Positions 60,958 through 62,401 of a stretch of 62,401 bases of DNA are shown here, one piece after another. Where the stretch lies: NCBI GenBank assembly GCA_016342355.1, contig JAEINP010000030.1:1-62401 (forward strand). The letters run 5' to 3'. Origin of the DNA: Desulfatibacillum sp. (GTDB lineage: Bacteria; Desulfobacterota; Desulfobacteria; Desulfobacterales; Desulfatibacillaceae). Position numbers and translations under genes: made by a program. The notes beneath the pieces were generated by a model. The model was given only the letters and a program-made list of their open reading frames with translations. It had not been told where the DNA came from and searched no databases. Positions within the stretch are counted from its first letter, which is position 1. Each line of letters starts with the position of its first letter.

Positions 60958-62401
60958 CTATTTGTTGCCTAAAACCCTGTCCTTGATACGCTTTACATGC
61001 CCGCGCCCAAGACCCTTAACTTCGCAGCCCAGTTCAAAATACCGGGCGATTTTTTCATCGTCGAGCATGCCGAAGCAGTCTACCACCACCATGGGGCCGC
61101 CCACCATTTCCACTACTTGGTCAGCTGAAAGTTCCATATAGGCCTGATGGCGAACAGCAAGCACCACGGCGTCCGCGCCCTTGAGGGCCTCCGCTAAATC
61201 CTTATGCACCCGAAGATCCTTGACTTCTTCCTGGTTCCTGAAAAAACGGGACCGAGAGTGCCCCGGAGCCGGATAGGTATCCTGTTTTTCCAACTCCCAC
61301 CAATGGGATACATAGGGATCGTGGATCACCATATCCCCACCCATCTCCGCCAGCTTGCGCACCACGATTTCGGACCCGCTGTATCGGGTGTCGCCCACAT
61401 CCTCGCGGTACGAAGCGCCCAGGATGGCGATCCGCGAAGCCGCCACGATCTTGCCCACGTTGCGTAAGCCGTCACGAACCAGCCTTGCCACGCGCAGGGA
61501 GCGGGTGTCGTTGATGTCGATGGCCATGGGCGTGATCTTGAAAATATCGTCCTCAAAACCCATGAGCGTATGGTAGGCCCACACTCCCAGGCCCCCGTCC
61601 TTGGGTAGGCAGTATCCGCCTATGCCGGGGCCGGGAAAAATCAGGTTGGAGTGGGTGGGGCGCACCTTGATGGCATCAATGACCTTGATGAGGTCCACAC
61701 CGTTCCGTTCGGCGAACACGCTCCATTCGTCCAGGAAAGCCAGGATGGTCGCCCGATAGGAGTTTTCCACAATCTTGCAGGTTTCGCTCTCAATAGGCTT
61801 GTCCAGCACGGTCAGGGGGAATTTTTCCACGTTCAGGACATCGGAAAGAAAAGCCGTCACGCGTTCCCGGGCAGTCTGGTTCACGCCACTGCACACCCGC
61901 CAGAAGTCACGGATGGAGGCCACATAGTCCCTGCCCGGCATAACCCGCTCAAAGGAATGAGCCAATAGGGGCTCGGCGTCCTTGAGGCCCCGCCTTTCAA
62001 AGGCCTTTTTCATGATGGGATAGGCCACATGCTCGGTGGTTCCCGGAGGCACGGTGGTCTCGATGAGTACCATGCAGTTGGGCTGCACCTTATCGCCTAT
62101 GACAGCCAGGCTGGACTCCAGGGCCGCGATGTCGGCTTTGCCGTTGCGGCAGTCGCCGAAGGCTTCCTTGTCGTAATCGCACTGGACATCCACCACCACC
62201 ACGTCCGCCAGGGTCAAGGCGTCGTAGGTATAGGTGGCCACGAGGGTTTTCTTTTCCTGGACGCACCGTTTGATCAGGGGGACCACTTCCGGGTCTTCCG
62301 CTTCCACGGGAGCCACGCCCCGGTTGAGGTAGGGAATCTTCCAGTAGGAGCGGACCGAGGGCCGCTGCATGCCGATGACGAACTTGTTGGGTTGGCCGGT
62401 T
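60958..62401 (-). CDS. Nucleotide-sugar 6-dehydrogenase (UDP-glucose/GDP-mannose dehydrogenase family), 5' end missing
   Basis: The frame is open to the window edge, so the N-terminus (the first part of the NAD-binding domain) lies beyond it; a Met at 62370 is internal. Visible are PPGTTE, the central-domain ENSYRATILAFLDEW, the catalytic Cys in PGIGGYCLPKDGG and the C-terminal UDP-binding domain. It oxidises an NDP-hexose to the uronic acid. First gene seen of the sugar operon; its gene upstream, if any, is outside the window. Confidence 0.87.
   Translation of the reverse strand, partial: TGQPNKFVIGMQRPSVRSYWKIPYLNRGVAPVEAEDPEVVPLIKRCVQEKKTLVATYTYDALTLADVVVVDVQCDYDKEAFGDCRNGKADIAALESSLAVIGDKVQPNCMVLIETTVPPGTTEHVAYPIMKKAFERRGLKDAEPLLAHSFERVMPGRDYVASIRDFWRVCSGVNQTARERVTAFLSDVLNVEKFPLTVLDKPIESETCKIVENSYRATILAFLDEWSVFAERNGVDLIKVIDAIKVRPTHSNLIFPGPGIGGYCLPKDGGLGVWAYHTLMGFEDDIFKITPMAIDINDTRSLRVARLVRDGLRNVGKIVAASRIAILGASYREDVGDTRYSGSEIVVRKLAEMGGDMVIHDPYVSHWWELEKQDTYPAPGHSRSRFFRNQEEVKDLRVHKDLAEALKGADAVVLAVRHQAYMELSADQVVEMVGGPMVVVDCFGMLDDEKIARYFELGCEVKGLGRGHVKRIKDRVLGNK

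Overview
The window reads as chromosome of a Gram-negative, very probably strictly anaerobic member of the Desulfobacterota (former Deltaproteobacteria), with a Desulfatibacillum-like fatty-acid or hydrocarbon-degrading sulfate reducer as the best guess. This rests on gene content, not on a marker gene: several acyl-CoA dehydrogenases and an ETF operon, a 4-hydroxybutyryl-CoA dehydratase homologue, LPS genes (kdsB, heptose genes), an iron-sulfur flavoprotein, many PAS proteins and moderately high G+C. No rRNA, tRNA, CRISPR array, phage or insertion sequence was recognised.

Layout. 1-3.1 kb: the 3' end of a ComM/YifB ATPase gene, then two paralogous PAS-LuxR regulators. 3.2-6.8 kb (minus): acyl-CoA dehydrogenase, EtfB and an EtfA carrying an XRE-cupin C-terminus. 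7-15.3 kb (plus): alpha/beta hydrolase, a membrane protein whose tail holds ten FliM-like motifs, recJ, a small unknown protein, an RNase Z-like protein and a lipoprotein. 15.7-21 kb: an ihfA operon, a degenerate TrpF-like protein, guaA, a coiled-coil membrane protein and kdsB. 21.2-24.3 kb: larB translationally coupled to an abfD homologue, then a third LuxR-type regulator. 24.3-31.8 kb (minus): rpsU and unknown genes, a large acyl-CoA dehydrogenase, and a tetR-thiolase-like-nitronate monooxygenase operon with a clear promoter and operator.

32-45.4 kb: TRAP-type binding protein, iron-sulfur flavoprotein, histidine phosphatase, HSDR_N-like protein and methyltransferase; a complete AlkB-type membrane alkane hydroxylase (minus), surprising in this setting; then a plus-strand cluster of three alkaline-phosphatase-superfamily enzymes (one membrane-anchored, two with Tat-like signals), a 61-residue protein and a sulfotransferase; then a MoaD/ThiF pair. 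45.4-54 kb: multi-PAS histidine kinase, SprA-related protein, C39-like protein, and lepA-leuC-leuD behind a good sigma-70 promoter. 54-62.4 kb (minus): an alkyl-sulfatase lipoprotein with its own promoter, then a six-gene sugar operon (nucleotide-sugar dehydrogenase, heptose kinase, zinc-ribbon epimerase, sedoheptulose-7-phosphate isomerase, nucleotidyltransferase, epimerase) that probably makes an activated heptose and related sugars for a surface polysaccharide.

The strongest candidates for undescribed biology are the EtfA-XRE-cupin fusion, the larB-abfD coupling, the FliM-motif array on a membrane protein, the AlkB homologue, and the exported AlkP/sulfotransferase cluster.
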